From Pseudoscardovia radai (GTDB lineage Bacteria > Actinomycetota > Actinomycetes > Actinomycetales > Bifidobacteriaceae): a DNA stretch of 64,000 nt. Below, piece by piece: positions 51,268 through 60,267 of this stretch. How positions within the stretch are numbered: position 1 is the stretch's first letter; every line of letters begins with the position of its first letter. The stretch is taken from NCBI RefSeq assembly GCF_002259605.1, contig NZ_MWWR01000007.1, positions 62,001 to 126,000 on the forward strand, in the 5' to 3' direction. Position numbers and translations under genes: made by a program. Below the pieces are notes generated by a model. That model saw nothing but the letters and a program-made list of their open reading frames with translations, did not search any database and was not told where the DNA came from.

Positions 51268-51924
51268 TCACGCACCGGCGACCGCGGCGTCGGACGGCCA
51301 CCGTTCGAACCATTCGAGAAGGCTGTCGACGGCCGCGTCGCTCCAGTCGAGCATGCGCGGTCCAGGAACGGCGCGGTTGTACGGCTGGTCGAAGACGACG
51401 ACGTGCTGCCCCGCCGCGCGCAGCACGGCGACGTTGCCCGGCGAATCGTCGATATGCACGGTGGCGCCGATGGAGTCCTTGAGCCCTGTGAAGCATAGCG
51501 ACATATACGGAATCCCGTTGGCGTCGAGCCAGGCCGCAGTGTCGGACACGACGGCACGATGCTGCCCGCTGACGAACAGCCGGTGCGTGACGATGCGGAT
51601 GTACACATGCTCGGCGGCCAGGCGGCGCAGGGCTTCCGGGGCTCCGGGGATGGGACGCATGGTGGCGTACAGATGCTCCGCCTCGGCGGCTCTGTGCACG
51701 GCGAGATACTCCGCGTTGTTCCGGATGGGCCAGCCGGGGGCCGTGTAGAAGTTGTAGGAGTCGTTCGTGCCGAAGGTGCGCGGGTCAAGGCCGCGCGTGC
51801 GCGCCAGGTAGTCGGCGATGGCACCGCGGTAGTCCGCGCACACGCCATCCAGGTCAAGGTCAAGCACGCGGTATCCCATGATCCCGACCCGCTGGTTCTC
51901 GTATTGGGCTGGTATGCGTCCCAT
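51268..51924 (-). CDS. HAD-family 5'(3')-deoxyribonucleotidase-like phosphatase
   Basis: 218 residues. HAD motif I is LDLDLDGVCADY (nucleophile Asp), motif II Thr in IVTHR, and motif IV HIDDSPGNV. FDQPYNR near the end is typical of the NT5C deoxyribonucleotidase branch. The cap region carries the aromatic DSYNFYTAPGWPI segment. It should dephosphorylate nucleotides, though substrate preference is unknown. GGAAGGA lies before the ATG. The gap to the NERD gene (51051-51267) shows nothing recognisable. Confidence 0.8.
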   Translation of the reverse strand: MGRIPAQYENQRVGIMGYRVLDLDLDGVCADYRGAIADYLARTRGLDPRTFGTNDSYNFYTAPGWPIRNNAEYLAVHRAAEAEHLYATMRPIPGAPEALRRLAAEHVYIRIVTHRLFVSGQHRAVVSDTAAWLDANGIPYMSLCFTGLKDSIGATVHIDDSPGNVAVLRAAGQHVVVFDQPYNRAVPGPRMLDWSDAAVDSLLEWFERWPSDAAVAGA

Positions 51925-52017
51925 TCGCTGTCCTTCCTCGCTCGTTCTTCCTTGCGGTTCTTCCTCGTTTGTCCTTCCTTGCGGCCCTCCCCTCGTTGCT
52001 CAGGCGAGCCGGCTTGC

Positions 52018-55000
52018 TCAGACGAGCTGGAAATCGATCCGGCTGGGCCCGTCTCCTTCCTTGCCGCCGGCGGATTCGCCGCGCGTCACCTTGATCTGGG
52101 TGCCGATGCTCTCCTGCAGCTGGCTGACATGCGAGATGATGCCGATGGACCGGCCCTGCTCCGCGAGTTTCTGAAGCTCGAGGATCACATCCCGGCGGCA
52201 GGTGTCGTCCAGGGTTCCGAAGCCCTCGTCGATAAAGAACACGCCCATCTCGATGCCGGACGTGCGCGTCTGCACGACGCGCGCCAGCCCCAGGGACAGC
52301 GCCAGCGAGATGAAGAAGGTTTCGCCGCCCGACAGCGTCTTGACGTCGCTGTTCCTGTTCGTGCGCGCATCATAGACGGAGATCGGAAGACCCTGCTTGG
52401 CGTTGCCCTTCGCCCCGCTTCCCAAGCTCAGGCGGAAGATGCCGCCGTGGATGCCCCTGAGGATGACATTGGTTTCATCCAGCACGGCGGTGAAGATCTG
52501 CTGCACCGCGTATGCCGAGATCGTAAGCTTATCGGCGTTGTCGCCCTTGCTGTTGTTGCCACGCAGCAGCTGGCTCATGCGCTGGTACGGCCAGGCCTCG
52601 GTGCGCGTTGCCTCCCAGTCGTCGGCGGCTTCGTCGATGGCCTGGCGCTTGTCTGCGAAATCGTCGTATGACGATTTCGCAGACTCATAGGCGCTGTTCG
52701 CATCGTCATACGCCTGGGACGCCTCGCCGAGGCGGGCGCGCAGCTCCTCCCCGTCGATGGCGGCGATGGCGGAGCCCAGATGCGTGCGCCGGACGGCGAC
52801 AGCCTGCTCCGCGTCCGCATCGGAATCCGACTCCCCCGCCGTCCACAGGGCGAGGTTCTTGGGTAGCTCATCGAGCGACAGCAGCCGCAGGGCGCGTCCG
52901 CCGTCCTCCGCCAGATGGCCGCGCAGGTCCTTGGTCGCCGCATCGAGCTGATCATTCGTGGACGTGACCTTCTGCTCGTAGGAACGCACCTGACCGTCGA
53001 GAGCGCTGAGCTCCTGCGGATCGATCACGGCCGCGAGCGCGGCATCCAGGGAGGCGAAGCCATGCTCCGAGATGGACTTGTCGAGCTTGGCGCGGGCGGA
53101 TTCGAGATCCTTCCGCTTCTGCTCGAGCACGTCGGTGCAGGATCGGCAGTCGGCCTCAGCCTTGGTGCGCTCATCGAGCGCCTTCGCGATGGCATCGAGA
53201 CTGGCGGCGATCTCGCGGTCCGCTTCGATCTGCTTGTCGAGAGCGGCGATGCGGTCGGTCAGCTCACTCCGGTTTTTCCCAGCGCAGGCCTCGCGGCGTT
53301 TGGCCACGTCCTCCTGCTTGGTGGTGGCCTTGCCCTGCTGCACGGAGACCTCGTTCTGCGCCTTGTCACGGGCCTTCTGGGCGGCGTCCAGGGCTTGTGA
53401 CGCCTCCTTGAGGCCGGGCAGCGCCTTCTTGGTCTGCTCGATGGTATCGAGAGCCGTGCGGGCGGCATCCCGATCGGACTGTGCGGCATCCCGCGTGGTG
53501 TCCTTGAGACCGTTTTCCAGAGCCGCGACCTTGCCCCGGCACTGGTTGAGTTCGCTCTTGGCACTCTCCCATGCCGCCTGGGCGTCTTTCAGCTGTGCGG
53601 CGGCTTCTTCCGCTGCCGCGGTGGCATCGGCATCGGATGCGGTCCGGGTACGGGGATGCTCGGTGGAGCCGCAGACCGGGCACGGTTGCCCGTCCTCGAG
53701 GGCGCCGAGTTCGGCGATGCGGCGCTCGAGCTCGGCTTCCTCGTACTTCTTCTGAGCGGCGTCATGCGCGGCGTGGGCGGCCTTCTCGGCCTTGCCAAGC
53801 TTCGCTTCCTCCGCGTGCAGCCTGTCAAGCTCGTCGAAATCGGCGAGGGCCTTGGTCGCCGTGTCGAATGCGGTCTGCCGAGCGGGTTCCGACGTCACGA
53901 TATTCTGGGCGTTGTCATAATCGGAGACGATTTTCTCAGGGTCCCCGCACTCCGCGAGCTTCGCCTCGGCTTCCTCGAGGGTTTTCTGCGCGGATGCCAC
54001 GTCCTCCTGCAGGCCGGCCAGTTCCTTCTCGGCCTGGTCGAGCTGATCGAGCTGGTTGAGATCACTCTGGCATGTCTGGCGCTCGGCCTCGCCTGCCGCA
54101 ACAGCTGTCTGCGCTTTCTGCGCTTCGGTCTGACGCTTGGTCAGAGCTTCCTTCGACTCCATGGCCTCGAGCCTGTCGGTGGCTTCCTTCAGGTCCTTCT
54201 GCTTCTGCGACACGGCGGTTTCGGCTTCCGACACGGCATCATGGGCATCGGAAACGGGCTGGGCGTTGCGCGCGGCCTCAACGCGCCGGCTGATTTCATC
54301 GATCTGTGCCTTGCCCGCGGCGAGACTCGTCTGGTTCTCGACAAGTTCCTTCTGCTTGTGAAGATCCTCCTCGAGCTTTCCGGCGACGGTGCAATCCGCC
54401 TGGGCCTCGTCACGCTTCTGCAGGGCCTTCCTGCGGATGGCATCGCCCTGCGTCGTCAGCGCGTCCAGCTTCGCGTCGATTCGGTCGAGAATGCCGTCGA
54501 GCTCCTGGCGCTTCGTCGGGACATTGTCGACGGGCAGCTCCACCAGCTGGTCGTTCTTCGACCCGTCGGCGACGCCGTTCCACTCTTCCAAAAGATCGCG
54601 CAGCCCGGTCGGTGCGGCTTCGACCTCGGAATCGTCGGCGTCGGAATCGTCGGTATTGGAATCGTCGTGGTTGTCGGACGCATCGTCATCGGACGGAAGA
54701 TTGGACAGCGCACCTTTCAGCTCCGACACCTTGCCGTGCAGCACGGAGCTGGAACTCGCGATGCCCGCGTTCTTCTCCCTTTCCATGTCCTGCAATGCGT
54801 CTTCGATATCCTTATAGAGGCCGAGACGGAAGATGTCGATCAGCATCTTGCTGCGATCCTCCGGCTTGGCCTTGAGGAAGGATTCGAACTGCCCCTGCGG
54901 CAGGCAGATGACGGTGCGGAACTGGTCGGCGTTCAGTCCCACGATTTTGGGGATGACGCCATCGGTCTGCTTGGCACCCTTTGAGCCGTCAGCCTGCCTG

Positions 55001-55515
55001 GCGCCATTGGCCACCACTGTTGCATCGGCATCATTGCGCGCGAAGTCGATCAGCGCCTCGCCCGCCTTGCGGATGTCCGTCATGTCCTCGGCGGATTCCT
55101 GTGCGGAATAGAAACCTTGCTGGTTGAGCTGCTTGACCGTCACGGCCTCGGATTCATGCTTCCATTCGGATTCCGGGGCGTCGAGATGCCCCCTCTTGGG
55201 ACGGTTGTACCCCGGTATGCGCCTGATGTAGTACGTGGTGCCGTTCTCGCTGAAGATAAGCTCCACGCGGCTCGCATCCGCGCCGGCCTGTTTGTCGAGG
55301 AAGCGCGAGCGCATGCGTTCCTTGCCCGCTTCGCCGTCGTTCCTCGTCATCGTGCCGAACAGCGCAAAGCAGATGGCATCGATGATTGTGCTCTTGCCGG
55401 CGCCCGTATCGCCGTCGATGAGGAACAGGCCGTTCCTCGACAGCTTGCCGAAGTCGATGAAGAACTCGTCCTTATACGGACCGATGCCCTTGATGGCCAA
55501 TGCCCGGATCTTCAT
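52018..55515 (-). CDS. sbcC: SbcC nuclease subunit (SMC-like ATPase)
   Basis: 1165 residues, normal for the family. It has Walker A DGDTGAGKST near 36-45, two long coiled-coil arms, the zinc hook CPVC near residue 610, the ABC signature KTLSGGETFF and Walker B MGVFFIDEGFGTLDD near the C-terminus. With SbcD it forms the Mre11-Rad50-like complex that opens DNA hairpins and trims blocked double-strand ends. It is encoded 28 bp downstream of sbcD in one operon. A perfect 15-bp palindrome lies inside the gene at 52651-52684. Confidence 0.95.
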   Translation of the reverse strand: MKIRALAIKGIGPYKDEFFIDFGKLSRNGLFLIDGDTGAGKSTIIDAICFALFGTMTRNDGEAGKERMRSRFLDKQAGADASRVELIFSENGTTYYIRRIPGYNRPKRGHLDAPESEWKHESEAVTVKQLNQQGFYSAQESAEDMTDIRKAGEALIDFARNDADATVVANGARQADGSKGAKQTDGVIPKIVGLNADQFRTVICLPQGQFESFLKAKPEDRSKMLIDIFRLGLYKDIEDALQDMEREKNAGIASSSSVLHGKVSELKGALSNLPSDDDASDNHDDSNTDDSDADDSEVEAAPTGLRDLLEEWNGVADGSKNDQLVELPVDNVPTKRQELDGILDRIDAKLDALTTQGDAIRRKALQKRDEAQADCTVAGKLEEDLHKQKELVENQTSLAAGKAQIDEISRRVEAARNAQPVSDAHDAVSEAETAVSQKQKDLKEATDRLEAMESKEALTKRQTEAQKAQTAVAAGEAERQTCQSDLNQLDQLDQAEKELAGLQEDVASAQKTLEEAEAKLAECGDPEKIVSDYDNAQNIVTSEPARQTAFDTATKALADFDELDRLHAEEAKLGKAEKAAHAAHDAAQKKYEEAELERRIAELGALEDGQPCPVCGSTEHPRTRTASDADATAAAEEAAAQLKDAQAAWESAKSELNQCRGKVAALENGLKDTTRDAAQSDRDAARTALDTIEQTKKALPGLKEASQALDAAQKARDKAQNEVSVQQGKATTKQEDVAKRREACAGKNRSELTDRIAALDKQIEADREIAASLDAIAKALDERTKAEADCRSCTDVLEQKRKDLESARAKLDKSISEHGFASLDAALAAVIDPQELSALDGQVRSYEQKVTSTNDQLDAATKDLRGHLAEDGGRALRLLSLDELPKNLALWTAGESDSDADAEQAVAVRRTHLGSAIAAIDGEELRARLGEASQAYDDANSAYESAKSSYDDFADKRQAIDEAADDWEATRTEAWPYQRMSQLLRGNNSKGDNADKLTISAYAVQQIFTAVLDETNVILRGIHGGIFRLSLGSGAKGNAKQGLPISVYDARTNRNSDVKTLSGGETFFISLALSLGLARVVQTRTSGIEMGVFFIDEGFGTLDDTCRRDVILELQKLAEQGRSIGIISHVSQLQESIGTQIKVTRGESAGGKEGDGPSRIDFQLV
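52651..52684. repeat. Perfect palindrome inside sbcC
   Basis: GTCTGCGAAATCGTC and its complement, separated by GTAT, form a 15-bp perfect inverted repeat within the coiled-coil coding region (protein AKSSYDDFAD). Confidence 0.85.
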
Positions 55516-55543
55516 GTCGTTGTCCTCTCCCTAACCGATTTTC

Positions 55544-56980
55544 CTAGTCGTTCCCGTTGCCATTGGATTCCGATGCCACTGACTCCGTGGCATCCGCGGT
55601 AACGCGCGAACGCCGCCCGCGCCTGCCGCTCGCAGCGCCCGCCTTGGCACCCGACGCGTCCGCCTGCGGAACGTTCTGGGCACGCTTCAGCGCCTCGCCC
55701 AGAACCTTCTTCTCCTGGGCGGTCGCCTCCAGCCCGGTGACATCGCGCACGAAGGAGAGCATGACGTCCAATGGATCGTCCACATTGCGCTGGATGGCGC
55801 GGCCATCTGCCGTCGTGCGATCCTTCTCGCCGTATGCCGTCGGCTTGTAGCCCAGCACCGTGCTGAACGCTGTATGGATCTCGCCCCACGGGTCCTTGTG
55901 CTTCTCGGGGTCGAAGCCGAAGGTGAGGTTGACGAAATCATCCCGGTACTGTGCGCACTCCGGGCCGAGGATCTCGTCGATGTCTCCCTTGAGGTTCACG
56001 ATGCGGCGCTGGCCGGATTCGATGAAGCGTTCGGAGATATCGGTCACCTTGCCGCCGTCGATGGTGACGATGTCCACCACGCGGTAGTTGCCCTCCCTCG
56101 GCTTGGACTGCTTGACGTCGTCGGCGTCATACGCGAGCAGAGAGCCGCAATAACGTGCCTGGGGAAGCTGGCCGTCCCCGACGATGGTGACGGTCTGCGG
56201 CTTGTGGATATGCCCCAGGGCCAGATAGTCGAAGCCCGATCCGGCGAAGTATTCGCTGGGGATGGCTTCGGCGGTTCCGACGATCAGCGGCGACTCCGAG
56301 GCGGCGTGTTCCGTGTCGCCGCCGGAGAAATCGTCGCGCTTCTCCCCGATCTTTCCCCGAAGGCGGCTCGCCACATTCGCATGCATCATGAGGATGGATG
56401 CGAGGCGGGGATCGCTCTCGCGACGCTTGGCAAGGTCGCGCGATGCCAGCCGGATGGCGGCGCCCGTCACCGCCTGCGTCGTCTCCTCGAGCACCTCGTC
56501 TTCGGGAAGGTCCGGATCGGCCTGGTGCAGGAGCCTGTTGAGCGGGAAACGCGCCACGCTCGGGTACAGGTACGGGAAGGCGTACACGGCGAGTCTCTCG
56601 TCGCCGCGCTCCACCATCACCGGAGTGGCCACGCCATCCACCTGAGAGCAGATATGGAGGTTGCTCGGCATGAGCGGGGAGAGAAAGCCCAGTTTGACGG
56701 CGGAGTCATGATTGCCGGGGATGAGGATGACGTCCACGGCCGGCTTGCCGTCCCTTTCGATATGGACGAGATCCGTCAGAACCTCACTGAGCATGCCCAC
56801 CTGCTGATCGCCTGGCAGCTTGGTGTCATAGACATCTCCGGAGACGAGCACGACGTCGATATGCTCGTCCCTTACGGTGTCCACGATCCACTGCAGCGCG
56901 CGCCGCTGGACCTCGGACTGGTCGTAGCCGTCGAGTTTGCGGCCCAAATGCCAGTCGGATGTGTGCAGAACCTTGATCAT
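55544..56980 (-). CDS. sbcD: SbcD nuclease subunit
   Basis: 478 residues. It carries the metallophosphatase motifs HTSDWHLGR, VSGDVYD, IPGNHDS and the later GHIHKPQ, as in Mre11/SbcD nucleases. The C-terminal 100 residues form the SbcC-binding region and a disordered tail. It cuts hairpins and protein-blocked ends with SbcC. It lies directly upstream of sbcC. Confidence 0.95.
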   Translation of the reverse strand: MIKVLHTSDWHLGRKLDGYDQSEVQRRALQWIVDTVRDEHIDVVLVSGDVYDTKLPGDQQVGMLSEVLTDLVHIERDGKPAVDVILIPGNHDSAVKLGFLSPLMPSNLHICSQVDGVATPVMVERGDERLAVYAFPYLYPSVARFPLNRLLHQADPDLPEDEVLEETTQAVTGAAIRLASRDLAKRRESDPRLASILMMHANVASRLRGKIGEKRDDFSGGDTEHAASESPLIVGTAEAIPSEYFAGSGFDYLALGHIHKPQTVTIVGDGQLPQARYCGSLLAYDADDVKQSKPREGNYRVVDIVTIDGGKVTDISERFIESGQRRIVNLKGDIDEILGPECAQYRDDFVNLTFGFDPEKHKDPWGEIHTAFSTVLGYKPTAYGEKDRTTADGRAIQRNVDDPLDVMLSFVRDVTGLEATAQEKKVLGEALKRAQNVPQADASGAKAGAASGRRGRRSRVTADATESVASESNGNGND

Positions 56981-57229
56981 GATGTCCCTTTCCGTCGTAT
57001 CCTTCCGTCATATCCGGTTCCCCGGATCCCGGTGCCCCCGGGCTGTGATCGGTTGGTGCCGAATGCCTCCGGCTTGCGTTCTTGCCTGTGTCCCTTACCT
57101 GTGGTTTCTTACCTGTGTTCGGTTTCCACCGGTGTCTGTTTCCACCCGTGCGCGTTCCACTCGTGCGCGTTCCCGCCAGTTTCCCCAACGCAGACGCCCC
57201 CAACGCAGACGCACCGTGGCGGCGGCGCA

Positions 57230-58426
57230 TCACAACAGCAAATGGTTGGTCTCCAGCTCCGCCAGGACCGTGCGCAGCATGAGGTCGGAATCGGCCAGCC
57301 CCAGGTGCTTCTCCTTGCTGCCGTCGTCCAGCGTCCCCCTGCGGCGAGCCCAGTTCTCGAGGGAGGCCGGGCGCGAGTCCAGGGGAAGCGAATCGATGTC
57401 GCGGTCGAGCTTCCTGCAGATCTCGCGGGTGTCGATCGGGAGAATCGTGCCGTTCTTGAACCCCTCGGCGTACCCGTCAAGGAAGTACAGGAACCAGGTG
57501 TGCTCGAACGCCGCATTATGCGCCATATACGGACCGGCGTTGAGCTGATCGAGAACAAGTGCCTGCAGGTCGGTGTCCTCGCGGAATTCGGGACGCGCCC
57601 TGACATCGTCCCACGTGATGTGGTGCACGTCGGCGAACGGAATCGGATGGCTTTCGTACCAATCCGGCAGACCGGAATAGTACGATGCGCCGTCTGTCGG
57701 AACCGCACCCTTCCTGAGTTCGACGTTCAGCCACCCCGTGTTGATGATGTAACCGCGCAGCGGGTCTCCGCCCGTCGTCTCGAGGTCGATGCCGGTGACG
57801 GTTCCGCGGTATGGCGCCCTGCGGTACTCGGCCTTGACACGAGTGCGGTATTCGCTCTGGGGCTTGCGGTTGACGTGGCGCTCCACATCTTCGAGATCGC
57901 GCCCCTGCAGGGCGGCGATGCCGCGCAGAACCGTGCGGTACGGAAGATGGCGCGGCAGACGGTCGACCGGCTCGAGCGTCACTCCCCTGGCCTCGAGCAG
58001 GCGCACCATGGCGCGGTTGCGGTCGGCCAGACGGCGCACGATGCTGAAGTCGAAAGGCGGCTCGTTGGCGCGCATCCACACGGCGGTCAGCGACTCGATG
58101 GCGGATTCGCTTTCCAGAACCGCCGCCTCGTCCAGCGTCTCCGGATCGATGTCGGCCACCCCTTGGGTTCCGGCATCCACGAGTTCCTCGTCGTCGATAT
58201 GCGTCACGCCTTCGGAACCGTACGCCTGGTCGGCGCGGGGCGCCCCGGCATGCGCCGTCGCATACTCCCATGCCTGCTCATAGGGCATGAGGGGACGCTC
58301 ATGCGCCTTCCTTGACGCCGTATGCGCCTCGTTCTTCGGGGCGTCGCTTGCCCCGCCGTTGTTCGCTCCGCGGTTATTCGTCACGCCGTCGTTCATCCCC
58401 TGGTTGTCCAGATCCTTGCCTTCCAT
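57230..58426 (-). CDS. DnaQ-like (DEDDh) 3'-5' exonuclease
   Basis: 398 residues from ATG 58426 (GGAGG upstream). The first 180 residues are a disordered acidic start plus a helical domain. The exonuclease domain begins at TGIDLETTG (motif I intact). Motif II is PYMAHNAAFEHTWF, with Glu in place of the usual Asp. Motif III is HLGLADSDLM. Unlike the DnaQ-fold protein at 44944, this one keeps its core acids and is probably active. It starts one base after the stop of the upstream gene, so the two are likely one functional unit. Confidence 0.8.
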   Translation of the reverse strand: MEGKDLDNQGMNDGVTNNRGANNGGASDAPKNEAHTASRKAHERPLMPYEQAWEYATAHAGAPRADQAYGSEGVTHIDDEELVDAGTQGVADIDPETLDEAAVLESESAIESLTAVWMRANEPPFDFSIVRRLADRNRAMVRLLEARGVTLEPVDRLPRHLPYRTVLRGIAALQGRDLEDVERHVNRKPQSEYRTRVKAEYRRAPYRGTVTGIDLETTGGDPLRGYIINTGWLNVELRKGAVPTDGASYYSGLPDWYESHPIPFADVHHITWDDVRARPEFREDTDLQALVLDQLNAGPYMAHNAAFEHTWFLYFLDGYAEGFKNGTILPIDTREICRKLDRDIDSLPLDSRPASLENWARRRGTLDDGSKEKHLGLADSDLMLRTVLAELETNHLLL

Positions 58427-58427
58427 A

Positions 58428-59663
58428 TCAGGCCTCCTCCCCTTCGGTAGCGTATCCGTCGCCCCGCCCGATGTCATGTCGGTCCGTGTCCTGTTCGCCG
58501 CGTATATCGCTGGTGCCGTGGAACAGGTACTCACGGCGGAAAGCCCGCCATTCCTTTTCCACATTCTCAGGCCCCATCCGGTCCGCGCGGATCTCGAGGA
58601 ACGAGGCATACTTCTTGGTCGCCGCATGCATCCGGCCCCTGTCGTCACGCCATGTGTTGCCCGATTCGTCGGGGGTATCGAATCTCTTCTGGTAGTTGTC
58701 GGTCTGTTTCAACGCCCGTTCGATGGCGGACATCAGACGCGGATTCGAGATGATGAACAGGTTGTCGGGCAGCAGTGACGTCAGACCCGTGAACGGATCC
58801 GACAGAAGCCGGCGGGTGTCGGCGTAACGGTACATGGAGCTGTCGAAATTCTCCAGGCATGATGAGTAGAGCTTCGTCTGCGTCTGGGACAGATGGACAT
58901 CCTCCAACAGCCAGCGTTCGAACAACCTCTTCATGTCCGTGGCCGACGGCAACCTGATGCCCGCAGCCTCCTCGATGGGGTTTTCCGACGGCAGCCCAGC
59001 GCCGGATGTACGGGACGCCCTTTTCGTGGTGACCGCGAGACGCGAGGGATCGCCGAACGCCTCGGTGCCGCCGTCCTCCATCATGCTCACGATCCTGGGA
59101 AAAGCCTGCCGGAACTCCTCGGCCTCCCGCCTGACGTCATTCTCCGAAAGGCGCGACGGGCGCTCCTTCAGGAAGTTCTCGTATTTGTTGAACGCCGAGA
59201 ACAGACGGCTGTGGTCGTCGGCGAACCCATCCGAACGCCCGCGCGGCCGCTTGGTCTCATAGGAACGCGAGTTGTCAAGCGCCTTGATGGCATAGGCGAA
59301 AACCCTGGCATTCCCGATGGCAAAAAGATTAGAAGGGAGCACGGAGAGAATGCCGGCCTCTTTGCTGGCGAAGGAGATATGCGTGCCCACGAAACGGTAG
59401 CACCCCGGGTCATAGTTCCTCAGATAGGAGCAGTATGCCGAGACCGTGTTCTTGCGCACGGACCTTCCCCCCAGCCACTCCCGGAAATCACACTCCATGC
59501 TCTTGGCATACGCCGCGCCGGACGCAATCTTGCGTCGCGCGGACTGCGGCTGATACAGCACCGGCGCCGTCTGCGTCGACGGCTCCGATGATGCCGCCCG
59601 CCCCTTCTGCACTTCCGATGCCGCGTTCACGGTTTCCGAGAGCCTGTTGGTTGCTGCTGTCAT
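58428..59663 (-). CDS. Protein with duplicated core-binding-like domain
   Basis: 411 residues from ATG 59663 (AAAGGAGG upstream). Residues 55-188 and 244-380 are diverged copies of one unit: FREWL/FERWL, LRNYD/LENFD, LPSNLF/LPDNLF, IGNAR/ISNPR, then FNKYENFLKER/TKKYASFLEIR and a final WRAF-type helix. The helical pattern with TVSAYCSYLRNYD recalls the SAM-like core-binding domain of tyrosine recombinases, but no catalytic domain follows. It is co-transcribed with the exonuclease gene. A DNA-binding partner role is inferred. I do not recognise the family. Confidence 0.7.
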   Translation of the reverse strand: MTAATNRLSETVNAASEVQKGRAASSEPSTQTAPVLYQPQSARRKIASGAAYAKSMECDFREWLGGRSVRKNTVSAYCSYLRNYDPGCYRFVGTHISFASKEAGILSVLPSNLFAIGNARVFAYAIKALDNSRSYETKRPRGRSDGFADDHSRLFSAFNKYENFLKERPSRLSENDVRREAEEFRQAFPRIVSMMEDGGTEAFGDPSRLAVTTKRASRTSGAGLPSENPIEEAAGIRLPSATDMKRLFERWLLEDVHLSQTQTKLYSSCLENFDSSMYRYADTRRLLSDPFTGLTSLLPDNLFIISNPRLMSAIERALKQTDNYQKRFDTPDESGNTWRDDRGRMHAATKKYASFLEIRADRMGPENVEKEWRAFRREYLFHGTSDIRGEQDTDRHDIGRGDGYATEGEEA

Positions 59664-60267
59664 CGTAGACTCGCCTCCTTTCCATTTCTCTCCGTGAATC
59701 CCCGTGGATCCACCCCGGGCCCCGGCCTTCGGAGCCCTTTCCAATTTCCGTCGATCTGACGTCGACAGACACGATGCCGCGCGATCCCGTCGCACCGCAT
59801 CGACGCATCCGCCACAGGCCGATGACATTCCGGACCTCCCTGTTCCAGAACAGACGATCGGTTTGCCGACCCGGCCCGATGCCGGGCGATAACCTCACCC
59901 ATCAGACGCCTGTTGCTTTTGCGTAATTGCAACTATACACTAGCTTCTCCGCAATGGTATTTTGCATCTAAATTCGGAAAAAATACAGCTAATATCGCTG
60001 CATTCCCGCCATTTTTTGGCGTGTCGCAAAATTGTGGAAATGCCAAAAGTTTTGCGTAAATGCACATCAACCGCAATTTGCATGCGTTTCGCCGCAATTT
60101 CCGCAATTCTGTTCACCGACAATTTACCGTCGTGTCGCAACCGTGTGCGGCCATCGCCATCCCGATATAGAATCGGGAATATGCACGGTGCAAGGGGCAC
60201 CATGCAGGCGGACGGCCATGCTGGTCGCCCGAAGGGAAGATTCCACACACGGGAAGAAGGAATCACG
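59664..60267. other. AT-rich control region
   Basis: The roughly 600-bp divergent gap turns sharply AT-rich between about 59930 and 60140. It contains repeated GCAATT-type words (TTGCGTAATTGC, CCGCAATTTGC, CCGCAATTTCCGCAATTC, GCAAAATTGTGG). The pattern suggests binding sites for a nucleoid protein or regulator upstream of the secreted-protein gene. A specific promoter is not clear. Confidence 0.5.

Noticed and set aside
53656-54984. 442-codon plus-strand frame opposite sbcC
   Set aside because: Antisense to the coiled-coil coding region, without independent support.
55874-58315. 813-codon plus-strand frame across sbcD and the exonuclease gene
   Set aside because: It crosses an intergenic gap and two supported minus-strand genes. 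It is open only because of GC-rich codon bias.
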